This document shows, piece after piece, positions 1 to 7,315 of a stretch of DNA of 36,662 nucleotides; position 1 is the first letter of the stretch, and the number at the start of each line of letters is the position of its first letter. The notes under the pieces were generated by a model. That model saw nothing but the letters and a program-made list of their open reading frames with translations, was not told the origin of the DNA and searched no databases. A program made the position numbers and the translations under genes. This stretch comes from Actinomycetaceae bacterium (GTDB lineage Bacteria; Actinomycetota; Actinomycetes; Actinomycetales; Actinomycetaceae). The stretch spans positions 1-36,662 of the forward strand of contig JAUNVG010000019.1 of NCBI GenBank assembly GCA_030537735.1. Direction: 5' to 3'.

Positions 1-346
1 TGACCTGCTCGGTGTAAACCCACACCGCCTCGCATTTGGACAGCAGGACGCGGTTGAAGAACATCGCCAGTTCGCGTGCGTCTGGGTCGGTGTCATCCAT
101 GAACTGCGGAAACAACAGGTGTGGGGCGAGTGGGATCTTGCGGCGGGCTACCACATGGGCGCAAAACCGCTGAGCTAGCTGCACGTTCGCCTCAACATCC
201 CCCGAATAGGGCGAGCAGATGTAGACCAGGGGCCTGTACCCGTATTCGGAACGCTGGAGGTGCGTGAGGGCTTGGTACATGGTCGGGTCCGCGTACCCCT
301 CACGGTTCTTACGCGAGATACCCACATCCATAACGGCGCAGTTCAT
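1..346 (-). CDS. Phage DUF4406/DUF7768-like protein (partial, runs off left edge)
   Basis: The minus strand is open from an ATG at 346 to the window edge (115 codons). After about 45 residues it reads VYICSPYSGDVEANVQLAQ, then FCAHVVARRKIPLAPHLLFPQ and later MFFNRVLLSKCEAVWVY. A VYICSPYSG strand, a stretch on moving items to later dates or places, and a CDxxWVY strand are the pattern of small phage proteins related to nucleoside 2-deoxyribosyltransferases (DUF4406/DUF7768). Its substrate in phages is not settled. The ATG overlaps the antirepressor stop as ATGA, so the two genes are probably translationally coupled at the end of the phage operon. The C-terminus is outside the window, so catalytic residues cannot be fully checked. 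Confidence 0.7.
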   Translation of the reverse strand, partial: MNCAVMDVGISRKNREGYADPTMYQALTHLQRSEYGYRPLVYICSPYSGDVEANVQLAQRFCAHVVARRKIPLAPHLLFPQFMDDTDPDARELAMFFNRVLLSKCEAVWVYTEQV

Positions 347-1110
347 GAGTTTTCCTGCCCTTCACGTTCGATCACCGGCAGCAGGCCACAGGCGTTTTTC
401 AGCAAGTCGTAGATAAACAGGCGGCCCTTTTGGGTCCAGTACATGTGGGTGCGGGTCTGGCCTTCGCCGTACTCATGGGTTTTGGACTGGGTGTAGCCCT
501 GCTTGGCGAAACGCGCGTAGAGGAACCAGCGGCCTGACTGGTGGAATTGCACACCCTCATCACGCAGAATCCGATTCAGCCGCTTCGCGCTTAGCCCATA
601 GTCCTTCGCGATCTCCGTTGCAGTAAGCAAAGAATCGGACTGGAGCACGATGTCGTAATACGAGACTTTCGGAGCCGCCTCCAACAGGGCTTGCTCGGCA
701 GCGAGGCGTTTCATCCGCTCGGTGCGCAGATGCGCAATCGCCTGCTCCAAAAACTCGTCATTAGTCAGTAGTTCGTCGATCGCGTACAAGCCATGGCGGC
801 GGATTGAGGGTAGGACTTCGTCGAACACCCACGACTCAAACCGCTGAGCGGCAGGCAGCTTCGACGCTGCTATCAGCCGGTAGAGGTCACCTTCGGTAAT
901 GAACCTGGTTTGCTGGATGCCACCAGGGGTTTGAAGGGGGTAACGTTTTGGACCCCCCTTGCAATGGTCACGGATCGCTTTGCTTGGGTTCTCATACCCT
1001 AGTGCGGTAGCGACATCGCGGCCACAAAACAGGATTGTGCCGTCGTGTTCGATAGTTCGGATCTGCCCGAAATGCTCGTGGCTGAAGGATTGGAGTGTGT
1101 TGGTAGCCAT
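343..1110 (-). CDS. Phage antirepressor, BRO-N plus KilAC domains
   Basis: This 255-aa protein has two parts. Residues about 10-110 match a BRO-N domain (GTILFCGRDVATALGYENPSK, then FITEGDLYRLI and FESWVFDEVLPSIRRHG). The C-terminal half is a KilAC/ANT-type domain (YYDIVLQSDSLLTATEIAKDYG, LNRILRDEGVQF, YWTQKGRLFIYDLL). Such proteins are phage antirepressors or DNA-binding regulators that act on the lysogeny decision, often by binding the repressor. The start is ATG at 1110 with AAAGGAG about 7 nt upstream. It is the penultimate gene of the minus-strand phage operon, 151 nt after the polymerase, and its stop overlaps the next start. Fold assignment is firm; the target repressor is not in the window. 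Confidence 0.9.
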   Translation of the reverse strand: MATNTLQSFSHEHFGQIRTIEHDGTILFCGRDVATALGYENPSKAIRDHCKGGPKRYPLQTPGGIQQTRFITEGDLYRLIAASKLPAAQRFESWVFDEVLPSIRRHGLYAIDELLTNDEFLEQAIAHLRTERMKRLAAEQALLEAAPKVSYYDIVLQSDSLLTATEIAKDYGLSAKRLNRILRDEGVQFHQSGRWFLYARFAKQGYTQSKTHEYGEGQTRTHMYWTQKGRLFIYDLLKNACGLLPVIEREGQENS

Positions 1111-1123
1111 GACCGGCTCCTTT

Positions 1124-1169
1124 CTAGGAAGCCGCCAATCGACAGTATGGAGAAGTTATGGCTTCCTAG
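1124..1169. promoter_or_regulatory. Perfect 10-bp inverted repeat before the antirepressor gene
   Basis: CTAGGAAGCC at 1124-1133 and GGCTTCCTAG at 1160-1169 form a perfect 10-bp stem with a 26-nt loop. On the minus strand the right arm runs straight into the AAAGGAG ribosome binding site of the antirepressor gene. Upstream of it (1191-1203) lies TGGTTTATAACCC, a 13-mer that recurs at 6712-6724 beside another hairpin. It could be a translational control hairpin, an RNA processing site or an operator. It lacks a T-run, so it is not a clear terminator. Confidence 0.6.
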
Positions 1170-1261
1170 TAGGAGGGCTTTGAGCAGGCCTGGTTTATAA
1201 CCCTGCGCACGAAACTGCTTATTCCTGCTAGGTGTCGTTAAGTCCGTGCAGCCTACTCAGG

Positions 1262-4162
1262 TCAATCTTTGCGGTAGAACTCGCACTCATAACCATCCGC
1301 AGATAGGGGTAAGCCAACCGCCCAGGGCGGGGTTTGGGACATGAGTTGGCAGACTTCCTTGACGCTGCCTGCGTCGGTGGGGTGGTCGATGATGATTTCG
1401 TCGTGGACGTGCATCACGATCCGATACCCCGCTTGGGTGACTTGGTGCATGGCGTGAACGAGGAGGTCGCGGGCGATGGCTTGGACAATGTTTTCCACGA
1501 GTTTCCCGCCATAGGTTTCTAACTGTCCCCACTTCCTGCCAGTAGTGAGTCCCTGGTAAGTGATGGAGGTGCCTCCGAACCTGTTCTCACCCAGGCGGGG
1601 TTGTACGTATGCCAGGCGTCTGCCCGAGGGCAGGGTGATGAAGAGGATTCCTGACTCGTAGCTGAACTTCAGCTGCCCAAGTTCAATCCCTTGGCGGGTC
1701 GAAACCGTAGTGATAGCGGCTTCATCAACATCAGCCCACAACTGGACGATGTTGGGGTTGGCCGTGCGCCACGCCTCCACGATTGGTTTGAGCTCGGTTT
1801 CGGCCAGACCCATGCGTAGCGCGCCCATGGCTTTCAATGCTCCGACGGAGCCGCCGTAGCCGCAGTTATGGACGAGGTGTCCCGATACGGTGTAACGGTG
1901 ATGTGGTCCGGCATTGAGTAGGTCATAAACTCTAGTCGTGCCTGAATTAGCCGCCAGGCTTCGCGTTTGTCGACCACGGCTTTGCGGGCGTCGTTGATGA
2001 TGTCGGCTCAGCTCATGCCTGCCGAGAGTTTCCTGGTCACTACACTTTTGGCGTAGGGCCAGTAGCGTTGCTCGAAGCAGGAGAGCACCGTGTTGCGGCG
2101 GTTGGCTATGTTGGCTGCCCGTGAGACGAACCTGAGGTTGCCCCTCTCGTAGTGGCCGTTGGTGTCGATCCGATCCAATTCCAAGTCGCGACGCACGTTG
2201 TCGACGTTTTCGAGGATCCATAGCCCGGCCTCTAGCGGAGTAGAGAATCGGAACTCGATGCCACGCCCGCCGTAGGAAGGCCACTGCGGATCGGAAGGAT
2301 TCGTGCAGCGCTGTTTGGCTGCTGTCAGACGCCGGTCGAGCCAGCGCGGAATATGCGGATTGTCTTTCTCCGAGCAGTTCTGGCATCCGTTCGATTTCCC
2401 ACTGGCCAGTGCTGCAAGGTTGGTCCACTCGGTTTTGCCGCAGCCCACGCACTGAGTCTCGACGTAGCAGTGGTTCCAGTTCTTGCCCCAGCGTTTTTGT
2501 GGGTTGATGATCTTGACCCACCCGTATCGGGTGCCGACCATGCCCGGTTTGTAGGAGACGTGCGCCGCTGGCGGCAGCTTGCCCGAGTGGTATCGGCCCC
2601 GGTTTCCCTTGAACCCACACGAGGTGATCGGTGGTGGCTGTGAGCCCGTCGTAGGTGATGACATGTTTTTCTCCTTTGTAAATGACACCGTCATGGCTTA
2701 CCCAACTCAGGCCGTCCCACACCTTGTGATCAGTAGTGATGTGTTCGATGGGTACCTCACCGTGATCGGTGAGCACGAGCTGACCTTCAGCAATACAGGC
2801 GAGCACTGCGATCTTCCCTTTCTGTCGCAATTGCGCGTTCTCACCGTGTTTTTCTACTGGGACGCCGAACATGCGGCTCGCTGTCTCGCAGTACAGATCT
2901 TTACCGTCACGGAACGCCGCTAACGTGGTTTGCTCTCCTGCGAGCCAGGCGATCACGCGAGCTTCGATCGCGGAGTAGTCGGCGACAATGAACCGGCATC
3001 CGGCGCTGGGGATGAACGCGGTCCGGATTAACTGGGAAAGCGTGTCTGGGATGGAGTCGTAGAGTAGTTCGAGGGCTTCAAGGTTGCCTTGTTTCACCAG
3101 GGTGCGGGCCTGCTTAAGGTCGGGCAGGTAGTTACGCGGCAGATTTTGCACCTGCACCAAACGTCCCGCGAACCGTCCTGTGCGGCCCGCTCCGTAGAAC
3201 TGGAGTAGCCCGCGTGCCCGCCCGTCGCTGCCGGTGACGTTGTGCATGGCCTGGTACTTCTTCACGCTGGATTTTGCGAGGTCGCCGCGCAGCTCCAGCA
3301 CTTCACGCACCACGCCGGTGGCGATGTCGAGGGCGGCTTCGACATCAGCCTTCGCCAAGGACGACATCTCGCAGCCGTGGGTGGTGAGCCATTCCTTCAA
3401 CTGGATCGGTGAGTTCGGGTTGTCCAACCCGGTCAACTCTCGCGCCCGCGCCAACGTCGCGCTACGGTGCTGGTCGTCCAGGGCGACAGCGGCGTGCGCG
3501 AGGGTGCGGTCGAGCAGGATGCCAGTGTCGTTGATGCGTTGATCCAGGGCGTAGGCGTCCCACTCGGTCTCAGGCATCGGAAACAAAGAGAGCCGGTCGT
3601 GGATCGCAAGCTCGACCTCGACGTCGCGCTGGTTGTAGTCGATGAACTGTGCCCAGCCGGTCGGGTCGCTGCCCGGCAAGTTCCGGGTACCACCACCATT
3701 GAGCACGCTCGGCGTGGCCGGGGTGCAGAACTGTTTGATCAGCCGCTTACCTGAGTTATCTTTTTGCACCTCAAGGTCGAGGGCACCAGCCGCAGCCTCC
3801 AGGCTCATGGGAAGCCCCAGGTAGGCACTCCAGATCATGGTGCACCGCCACTGCGCCGGATCCAAATATTCCCTCCCATCCATCAAATCGGGATGGTGTT
3901 TACGCAGCCACGCGGAGATACACACCCGCTCAAACGCGGCGTTATGCGCCCACTTCACCACTCCCGGATCCACCAGGGCGTCTAGCACTTCTTCGGGTAG
4001 CTTCTGTCCACTTGCGAGGTCTATGACGTGAACAGGCCCGTGGTTGAAGGAGTAACCGAACAAGACGATGTCAAAGTCTTCGTGTTCTGCATACCGGTAA
4101 ACCCCGGCTTTTGCGAGGTTTACGGGGCTGTAGGTTTCAAGATCACAGCTGAGCGTCTTCAA
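1262..4162 (-). CDS. Phage family A DNA polymerase containing an in-frame intein
   Basis: This is a replicative phage DNA polymerase with an N-terminal DnaQ-like 3'-5' exonuclease (Exo I DLETYS; YNQRDVEVELAI near the Exo III position) and a Pol I-type domain. Motif A is DYSAIEARVIAWLAG (from about residue 395), motif B is RQKGKIAVLA/CGYGG, and motif C is HVHDEIIID near the C-terminus. Motif B is split by a 311-residue intein (residues 456-766 from this start); without it the protein is about 655 aa, normal for the family. The start is taken as TTG at 4162 because AAGGAG lies 6 nt upstream and the exonuclease motif follows at once; a GTG at 4201 would add 13 unlikely residues. The polymerase should be active only after splicing. 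It follows the DUF2815 and DUF2800 genes, the usual order in this type of phage replication cassette. Confidence 0.92.
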   Translation of the reverse strand: MKTLSCDLETYSPVNLAKAGVYRYAEHEDFDIVLFGYSFNHGPVHVIDLASGQKLPEEVLDALVDPGVVKWAHNAAFERVCISAWLRKHHPDLMDGREYLDPAQWRCTMIWSAYLGLPMSLEAAAGALDLEVQKDNSGKRLIKQFCTPATPSVLNGGGTRNLPGSDPTGWAQFIDYNQRDVEVELAIHDRLSLFPMPETEWDAYALDQRINDTGILLDRTLAHAAVALDDQHRSATLARARELTGLDNPNSPIQLKEWLTTHGCEMSSLAKADVEAALDIATGVVREVLELRGDLAKSSVKKYQAMHNVTGSDGRARGLLQFYGAGRTGRFAGRLVQVQNLPRNYLPDLKQARTLVKQGNLEALELLYDSIPDTLSQLIRTAFIPSAGCRFIVADYSAIEARVIAWLAGEQTTLAAFRDGKDLYCETASRMFGVPVEKHGENAQLRQKGKIAVLACIAEGQLVLTDHGEVPIEHITTDHKVWDGLSWVSHDGVIYKGEKHVITYDGLTATTDHLVWVQGKPGPIPLGQAAASGARLLQTGHGRHPIRVGQDHQPTKTLGQELEPLLRRDSVRGLRQNRVDQPCSTGQWEIERMPELLGERQSAYSALARPASDSSQTALHESFRSAVAFLRRAWHRVPILYSARGRAMDPRKRRQRASRLGIGSDRHQRPLREGQPQVRLTGSQHSQPPQHGALLLRATLLALRQKCSDQETLGRHELSRHHQRRPQSRGRQTRSLAANSGTTRVYDLLNAGPHHRYTVSGHLVHNCGYGGSVGALKAMGALRMGLAETELKPIVEAWRTANPNIVQLWADVDEAAITTVSTRQGIELGQLKFSYESGILFITLPSGRRLAYVQPRLGENRFGGTSITYQGLTTGRKWGQLETYGGKLVENIVQAIARDLLVHAMHQVTQAGYRIVMHVHDEIIIDHPTDAGSVKEVCQLMSQTPPWAVGLPLSADGYECEFYRKD
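2008..2664 (-). CDS. HNH-type homing endonuclease encoded inside the intein in the +1 frame
   Basis: A 218-aa protein reads in the frame +1 to the polymerase. It has the layout of phage homing-type HNH proteins: RYGWVKIINP strand (res. 46-55), a zinc motif C72-x2-C75...C94-x2-C97, AAKQRCTNPSDPQWPSYGGRG (res. 115-135), and LDRIDTNGHYERGNLRFVS...NRRN (res. 163-191), the catalytic HNH-like core. The start is the ATG at 2664, because AAAGGAG lies exactly 6 nt upstream; an ATG ten codons earlier lacks this. It should cut intein-less polymerase genes and so spread the intein. After its TGA the same frame stays open for 57 more codons (2007-1837) with protein-like content (DIINDARKAVVDKREAWR, then MTYSMPDH), so the C-terminus may be cut off by one nonsense change. 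Confidence 0.8.
   Translation of the reverse strand: MSSPTTGSQPPPITSCGFKGNRGRYHSGKLPPAAHVSYKPGMVGTRYGWVKIINPQKRWGKNWNHCYVETQCVGCGKTEWTNLAALASGKSNGCQNCSEKDNPHIPRWLDRRLTAAKQRCTNPSDPQWPSYGGRGIEFRFSTPLEAGLWILENVDNVRRDLELDRIDTNGHYERGNLRFVSRAANIANRRNTVLSCFEQRYWPYAKSVVTRKLSAGMS
2671..2677 (-). promoter_or_regulatory. Internal Shine-Dalgarno for the in-intein HNH gene
   Basis: AAAGGAG on the minus strand, 6 nt before the HNH ATG at 2664, inside the coding sequence for the intein (between blocks A and B). A canonical site here supports independent translation of the endonuclease from the polymerase transcript. Confidence 0.65.
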
Positions 4163-4192
4163 GGGGGTCTCCTTTTGTTGTATGCGAGCGTG

Positions 4193-4227
4193 GGGCGGCA
4201 CCCCTTTTGTTGGTTGGGATGCCGCCC
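4193..4227. promoter_or_regulatory. Hairpin before the DNA polymerase gene
   Basis: GGGCGGCA (4193-4200) and TGCCGCCC (4220-4227) form a perfect 8-bp GC-rich stem with a 19-nt loop in the 93-nt gap between the DUF2815 stop and the polymerase start. On the minus strand the polymerase ribosome binding site AAGGAG follows about 18 nt after the right arm. It is the second of three gene-proximal hairpins in this operon. No T-run follows, so termination is doubtful; attenuation, processing or translation control are possible. Confidence 0.5.
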
Positions 4228-4255
4228 TCTCGTTTTGCGCCCGATGATTCTGGGG

Positions 4256-4819
4256 TTAGTTCAAGAAGTCATCCGCACCGGTGGCAGCAGGTCCGAAGTC
4301 AGACTCTGCACTGATGCGCCCGCCCCCTAACGGTTCTCCGTCGCGGGTCTTTTGGATGTTGCCTAGCCCGCAGGCGATACCCCTGTTTCCGTTCGTGTTG
4401 AACGCATAGAAGCTCAGGGACACGCGGGCGTAGCAGCCGGAGTAGACCTCTGCGCGGTCCAGGATCGGGGCGACGTTTGCATCCACGATCTGCGGGGCAG
4501 TAATGGAATTGGCGTTAACGAAGAAGGCACCTTTGTAGGCATCGTCGTCGCGCTCAATATCCCCATCACGCAGCGGCAACTTGAGTGCTGCCTTGTTGGG
4601 TTTCTTGCCACCAAACTTGCCGATGCCTGCTTCGATGGCTGCATCCACAGCCTTCTCGATGGCAGCGATGGTGGCGGTATCAGTCTTGGGGATGATCAGT
4701 GAAACGCTGTATTTGGGTTTTCCTCCTTGGATGGAGTTCGGCTCCCACACATGCGCATAAGACAGGCGCACTTCACCGGTAACAACACGGGTCGGGTTCT
4801 GCATATTGTTCGTAGTCAT
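4256..4819 (-). CDS. DUF2815 family phage protein (likely ssDNA-binding protein)
   Basis: This 187-aa protein has the DUF2815 pattern: GEVRLSYAHVWEPNSIQGG and KYSVSLIIPKTDTATIAAIEKAVDAAI, then PLRDGDIERDDDAYKGAFFVNANS, a central VDANVAPILDRAEVYSGCYARVSLSFYAF, and GIACGLGNIQKTRDGEPLGGG. DUF2815 proteins are encoded next to phage DUF2800 nucleases and family A polymerases and are thought to be single-stranded DNA-binding proteins with an OB-like fold; that role is by family and context, not shown here. The acidic C-terminus (ATGADDFLN) resembles SSB tails. The start is ATG at 4819, preceded by GAGGA. It lies 15 nt after the DUF2800 gene and 93 nt before the polymerase. Confidence 0.88.
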   Translation of the reverse strand: MTTNNMQNPTRVVTGEVRLSYAHVWEPNSIQGGKPKYSVSLIIPKTDTATIAAIEKAVDAAIEAGIGKFGGKKPNKAALKLPLRDGDIERDDDAYKGAFFVNANSITAPQIVDANVAPILDRAEVYSGCYARVSLSFYAFNTNGNRGIACGLGNIQKTRDGEPLGGGRISAESDFGPAATGADDFLN

Positions 4820-4834
4820 TTGTTTTCCTCTTTC

Positions 4835-5989
4835 TTACTTGTTCTTAGATGTGGGTGTAACTGGGCTGAACTCGGTGTCAGCCGCTGTAGTAGTCAGGGC
4901 CGGGCGTTTATCCGACACCGGCACGAGAGTTGGCTTACCTGCAGGTTTCACGACGTACTGGTCGAAGAGTTCGGTGAAGCGTTTCTTACCGAGTTGTTTT
5001 TCTAGCGCGGTGATGGTTTTGAGCTTTCGCTGCCACACATCACTAATCCCAGCGGCCTCAGCTGCCGCGGCGACCGCTTCTTCGTCCGCGTATTTGCGGA
5101 TGCTGCGGCCTTCGACCAGCTTGAACCCAGGCCAGGTTTTGCCCTGGTTCACCGCCAGCGACAGGGCGTGGGCTTCTACGTCAGACGCCCATGCTTTTAA
5201 CTCCGGCAGGCGGGTCAGTACATCAGCGATCTCAGCATCCGACAGTTCTGCCGGTGGGGCGAACTCCAATTTGGCGAGCTTCAGGTTTTCTTCGGTCCTT
5301 GCCCGGCAGGTGGGGGCTAGTTTGCAAAACCGGCAATGCTCACCGGCACAAAACTCGCCCTCACCCGCAGCAGCGAGTTCTGCTGCAGGTTTGACGACCT
5401 GCTTAGCCCACGTCTCCAACTCGGTGACAGTTATCTGCCAGGTGGAGACGTTGGAGCGGCGGGGCTGGTAGATCGTCACCGATACCTCGCGGATGTCATA
5501 CAGCGGCCCGAATGTCTGCAACGCACCCAAGGCGTAGAGCATCAGCTGCGGGTTGTTCTCAGCCTCCACGAGGACGCCAGCGCCGTATTTCAGATCGATG
5601 ATCTGTAGCGTGGGTTCTGCGATAAGCACGCAGTCCCCGGTCCCGAAACCGCCCGGCACAATGTGGCTAAAGTCAAGGCGTTGCTCAATGAGCGCCACCG
5701 GGTCGGCACAGTGCTTACGCACCTCACGCAACCGCTCCTGTATGAAGGCGACGTAATCGTCCGTCAATGTCTCCATCTCGGTATCAATCCGGTCCGACAC
5801 AGGTCGAGTGGTGGGTGATTGGTGGAGGGCGCGGCGTAGTTTCCACTCCGCCAACGCGTGCGCGGCGGTGCCTTGCTCCGCCGCTTGCGAGGTGGACTCT
5901 GGCAGATCGGCTTCCAGGCGCGCGGATGGTGGGCAAGAAAGCCACCGGTGCGCACCAGACGCCGACAACAAGGCGTGACTATCAGGCAT
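4835..5989 (-). CDS. DUF2800 family RecB-like phage nuclease
   Basis: A 384-aa protein from ATG 5989 (MPDSHALLSASGAHRWLSCPPSARLE). It shows the DUF2800 nuclease layout: SxRWLxCP start, EQGTAAHALAE helix, then the PD-(D/E)xK-type core GTGDCVLIAEPTLQIIDLKYGAGVLVEA with Asp, Glu and Lys spaced as in RecB-like nucleases. A cysteine cluster follows (EFCAGEHCRFCKLAPTCRARTE), as in AddB/Cas4-type iron-sulfur nucleases. It probably processes phage DNA ends for recombination or replication together with the DUF2815 protein. An upstream in-frame start at 6061 was rejected because it would overlap the previous gene by about 80 nt; the chosen start overlaps it by 8 nt and has AGGGG upstream. Confidence 0.88.
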   Translation of the reverse strand: MPDSHALLSASGAHRWLSCPPSARLEADLPESTSQAAEQGTAAHALAEWKLRRALHQSPTTRPVSDRIDTEMETLTDDYVAFIQERLREVRKHCADPVALIEQRLDFSHIVPGGFGTGDCVLIAEPTLQIIDLKYGAGVLVEAENNPQLMLYALGALQTFGPLYDIREVSVTIYQPRRSNVSTWQITVTELETWAKQVVKPAAELAAAGEGEFCAGEHCRFCKLAPTCRARTEENLKLAKLEFAPPAELSDAEIADVLTRLPELKAWASDVEAHALSLAVNQGKTWPGFKLVEGRSIRKYADEEAVAAAAEAAGISDVWQRKLKTITALEKQLGKKRFTELFDQYVVKPAGKPTLVPVSDKRPALTTTAADTEFSPVTPTSKNK

Positions 5990-6383
5990 CGGACAGCCCC
6001 TCAGCCTGCGAAAGCAACCACCCGTACTTGGCTGGGTCAACGTCGGAGAGTTTCTCCGCACCCGCTTGGGTGATAAGCGCTTTCACCTGAGCAGTCCTGC
6101 CTTTACCCGACAGGTCAGCCAGCGCGGCTCGGACCTGTTCTAGCGACACCTGCGGCACACTAGAAGCAGCGGCTGGTTTTGGAGAGTCATCCCACGGTGG
6201 TTCCGCATCCTCTAAAGCGGGTTGCGCGAGCTGGGCTGCCGCGATAGGCCGCACACCCGACATGCCAGCATGATCCTCAAACGAACCCCACGCGGTATCC
6301 TCAATTGCTGCGCCCAGGAGTGTCACGCCTTCAGCGATCAGGTTCAGGGCGTGGATGAACCTATTCGCACCCGCCGGGTTCAT
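5982..6383 (-). CDS. Phage hypothetical protein with a conserved C-terminal helical motif
   Basis: This 133-aa protein has an N-terminal hydrophobic helix (RFIHALNLIAEGVTLLGAAI), a Pro/Ala-rich linker with PPWDDSP, and a C-terminal part reading VRAALADLSGKGRTAQVKALITQAGAEKLSDVDPAKYGWLLSQAE. The C-terminal pattern is common in small proteins of phage replication cassettes in Gram-positive bacteria, sometimes annotated by chance similarity as an rRNA biogenesis protein. No enzymatic motif is visible. The ATG at 6383 overlaps the upstream stop by 3 nt and its own stop overlaps the nuclease start, so it is part of a coupled chain and may be an accessory factor of the DUF2800 protein. Function is unknown. 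Confidence 0.75.
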   Translation of the reverse strand: MNPAGANRFIHALNLIAEGVTLLGAAIEDTAWGSFEDHAGMSGVRPIAAAQLAQPALEDAEPPWDDSPKPAAASSVPQVSLEQVRAALADLSGKGRTAQVKALITQAGAEKLSDVDPAKYGWLLSQAEGLSDA

Positions 6384-6631
6384 GAATGGTCACCACCCTC
6401 ACGGGTAGTGGCGCCGACCGCGTCGGCCAAAGCCAACAGGTCATCGTCACTATCAGAGCCCTCGGTGATCGTGACTCGCTCAACACTGTCACCGGGGACG
6501 ATCATGGTGAAACGCGCGGGTTTACCTAGAACGAGTCGGGCGAGCCGTTCGCGCAGAGTGACCCGTCGCAAACCCACGAGGTTTTCACGAGCCGGTGGGC
6601 CTGTAAGGTCAAGATGTAGTTGGTGTCCCAA
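6380..6631 (-). CDS. Small phage hypothetical protein
   Basis: An 83-aa ORF starts at TTG 6631 with GGGAGG about 7 nt upstream. It reads MGHQLHLDLTGPPARENLVGLRRVTLRERLARLVLGKPARFTM, then a middle VPGDSVERVTITEGSDSDDDLLALADAV. It has no known catalytic motif. The tight ATGA overlap with the next gene and the good ribosome binding site support it being real. It is the second gene of the operon after the sigma-like regulator. Function is unknown. Confidence 0.65.
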   Translation of the reverse strand: MGHQLHLDLTGPPARENLVGLRRVTLRERLARLVLGKPARFTMIVPGDSVERVTITEGSDSDDDLLALADAVGATTREGGDHS

Positions 6632-6640
6632 AGTGGGCCT

Positions 6641-6698
6641 CCCTTCCTATACAAGACCGGGAGCCGGGATTGGCTGGGGTGGCCTTGTATAGGAAGGG
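6641..6698. promoter_or_regulatory. Perfect 15-bp inverted repeat at the start of the phage operon's second gene
   Basis: CCCTTCCTATACAAG (6641-6655) and CTTGTATAGGAAGGG (6684-6698) form a perfect 15-bp stem with a 28-nt loop. On the minus strand the right arm overlaps the purine-rich ribosome binding site of the 83-aa gene, so the folded RNA would hide part of it. The 13-mer TGGTTTATAACCC sits just beyond (6712-6724), as it does beside the 1124-1169 hairpin. The lack of a T-run argues against simple termination. Confidence 0.65.
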
Positions 6699-6715
6699 CC
6701 TCGAAACGAGGTGGT

Positions 6716-7282
6716 TTATAACCCCTCTGCCCACATTTGCCGGAACTTTGCCTCCGCGCGCCTAAGCCGCTTAGCCACCGCAGGTTGGGAAACCCCCAAC
6801 CTCTTCGCGACCTGGGATTGGGTGTAACCGTGCATGTGGATAGCGATCAGCACCTCACGGTCGGTTACCTCCATGCGGGCTAGCACATCACGCACCGCTT
6901 GGGCTCTCATCCACTTCGCGGCAGGATCCTCACCCTCACGGGAAGCGGCAACGTCGATAATCGAGACATCTTCCTCATCATCCCTACCCGAGGCAGACCG
7001 GTACGTTGTGTGCCGTAAATGCTTCTTCGCACAGTTGTAGTCCTGCTTGCCCAGCTCGTCAGCGATCTGCTCGATGCTGCGAGGCTCCACCTGTTCAGGG
7101 TTCTCAGCTGTAGCTCTGCGGATCGCTAGATCACGTTCAACCATCACTTCGGCTTCCCGTATCGTGATGTGATAGGTGACCTGGCGGGTGGGGTAGCGCT
7201 CGCTAACACCCTCGGTGCGCTCGAACTGCAAAATGATGCGACAGGAATCATTCCCATTGGTTGTCTTGTTGTCGTCTTTCAT
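6716..7282 (-). CDS. Phage sigma-70 region 4-like / HTH transcription regulator
   Basis: A 188-aa protein whose C-terminal 60 residues form a sigma-70 region 4-type helix-turn-helix: VRDVLARMEVTDREVLIAIHMHGYTQSQVAKRLGVSQPAVAKRLRRAEAKFRQMW. The N-terminal half is charged and shows no region 2. Proteins of this layout open phage early operons and are annotated as sigma factor-like regulators. The start is ATG at 7282 with AAAGGAG 6 nt upstream. It is the first gene of the minus-strand phage operon, so it likely controls phage promoters. Whether it works as a true sigma factor or as a DNA-binding activator cannot be decided from sequence. Confidence 0.8.
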   Translation of the reverse strand: MKDDNKTTNGNDSCRIILQFERTEGVSERYPTRQVTYHITIREAEVMVERDLAIRRATAENPEQVEPRSIEQIADELGKQDYNCAKKHLRHTTYRSASGRDDEEDVSIIDVAASREGEDPAAKWMRAQAVRDVLARMEVTDREVLIAIHMHGYTQSQVAKRLGVSQPAVAKRLRRAEAKFRQMWAEGL

Positions 7283-7315
7283 CTCGACTCCTTTCCGCTG
7301 CTAAGCGGTGTTGGA

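Larger units (their letters stand above)
1865..2797 (-). other. Intein in polymerase motif B, with splicing blocks at both ends
   Basis: The intein starts at a Cys codon (2797-2795) after KGKIAVLA and ends at HN before the +1 Cys of CGYGGSVGALK. Block A reads CIAEGQLVLTDHGEVPIE; block B reads GLTATTDHLVW. At the other end block F is VYDLLNAGPHHRYTVSG and block G is HLVHN followed by Cys. All residues expected for class 1 splicing (Cys1, block B TxxH-like, penultimate His, terminal Asn, +1 Cys) are present. The roughly 200 residues between blocks B and F are Arg/Ser/Gln-rich and low in hydrophobic patterning, and have no recognisable endonuclease motif in this frame. That stretch is the alternate-frame reading of the HNH gene at 2008-2664. 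Splicing is inferred from motifs only. Confidence 0.88.

Noticed and set aside
2325..2618. A third open frame over the intein region
   Set aside because: It is a shadow: no ribosome binding site and no motif, unlike the HNH frame over the same DNA.
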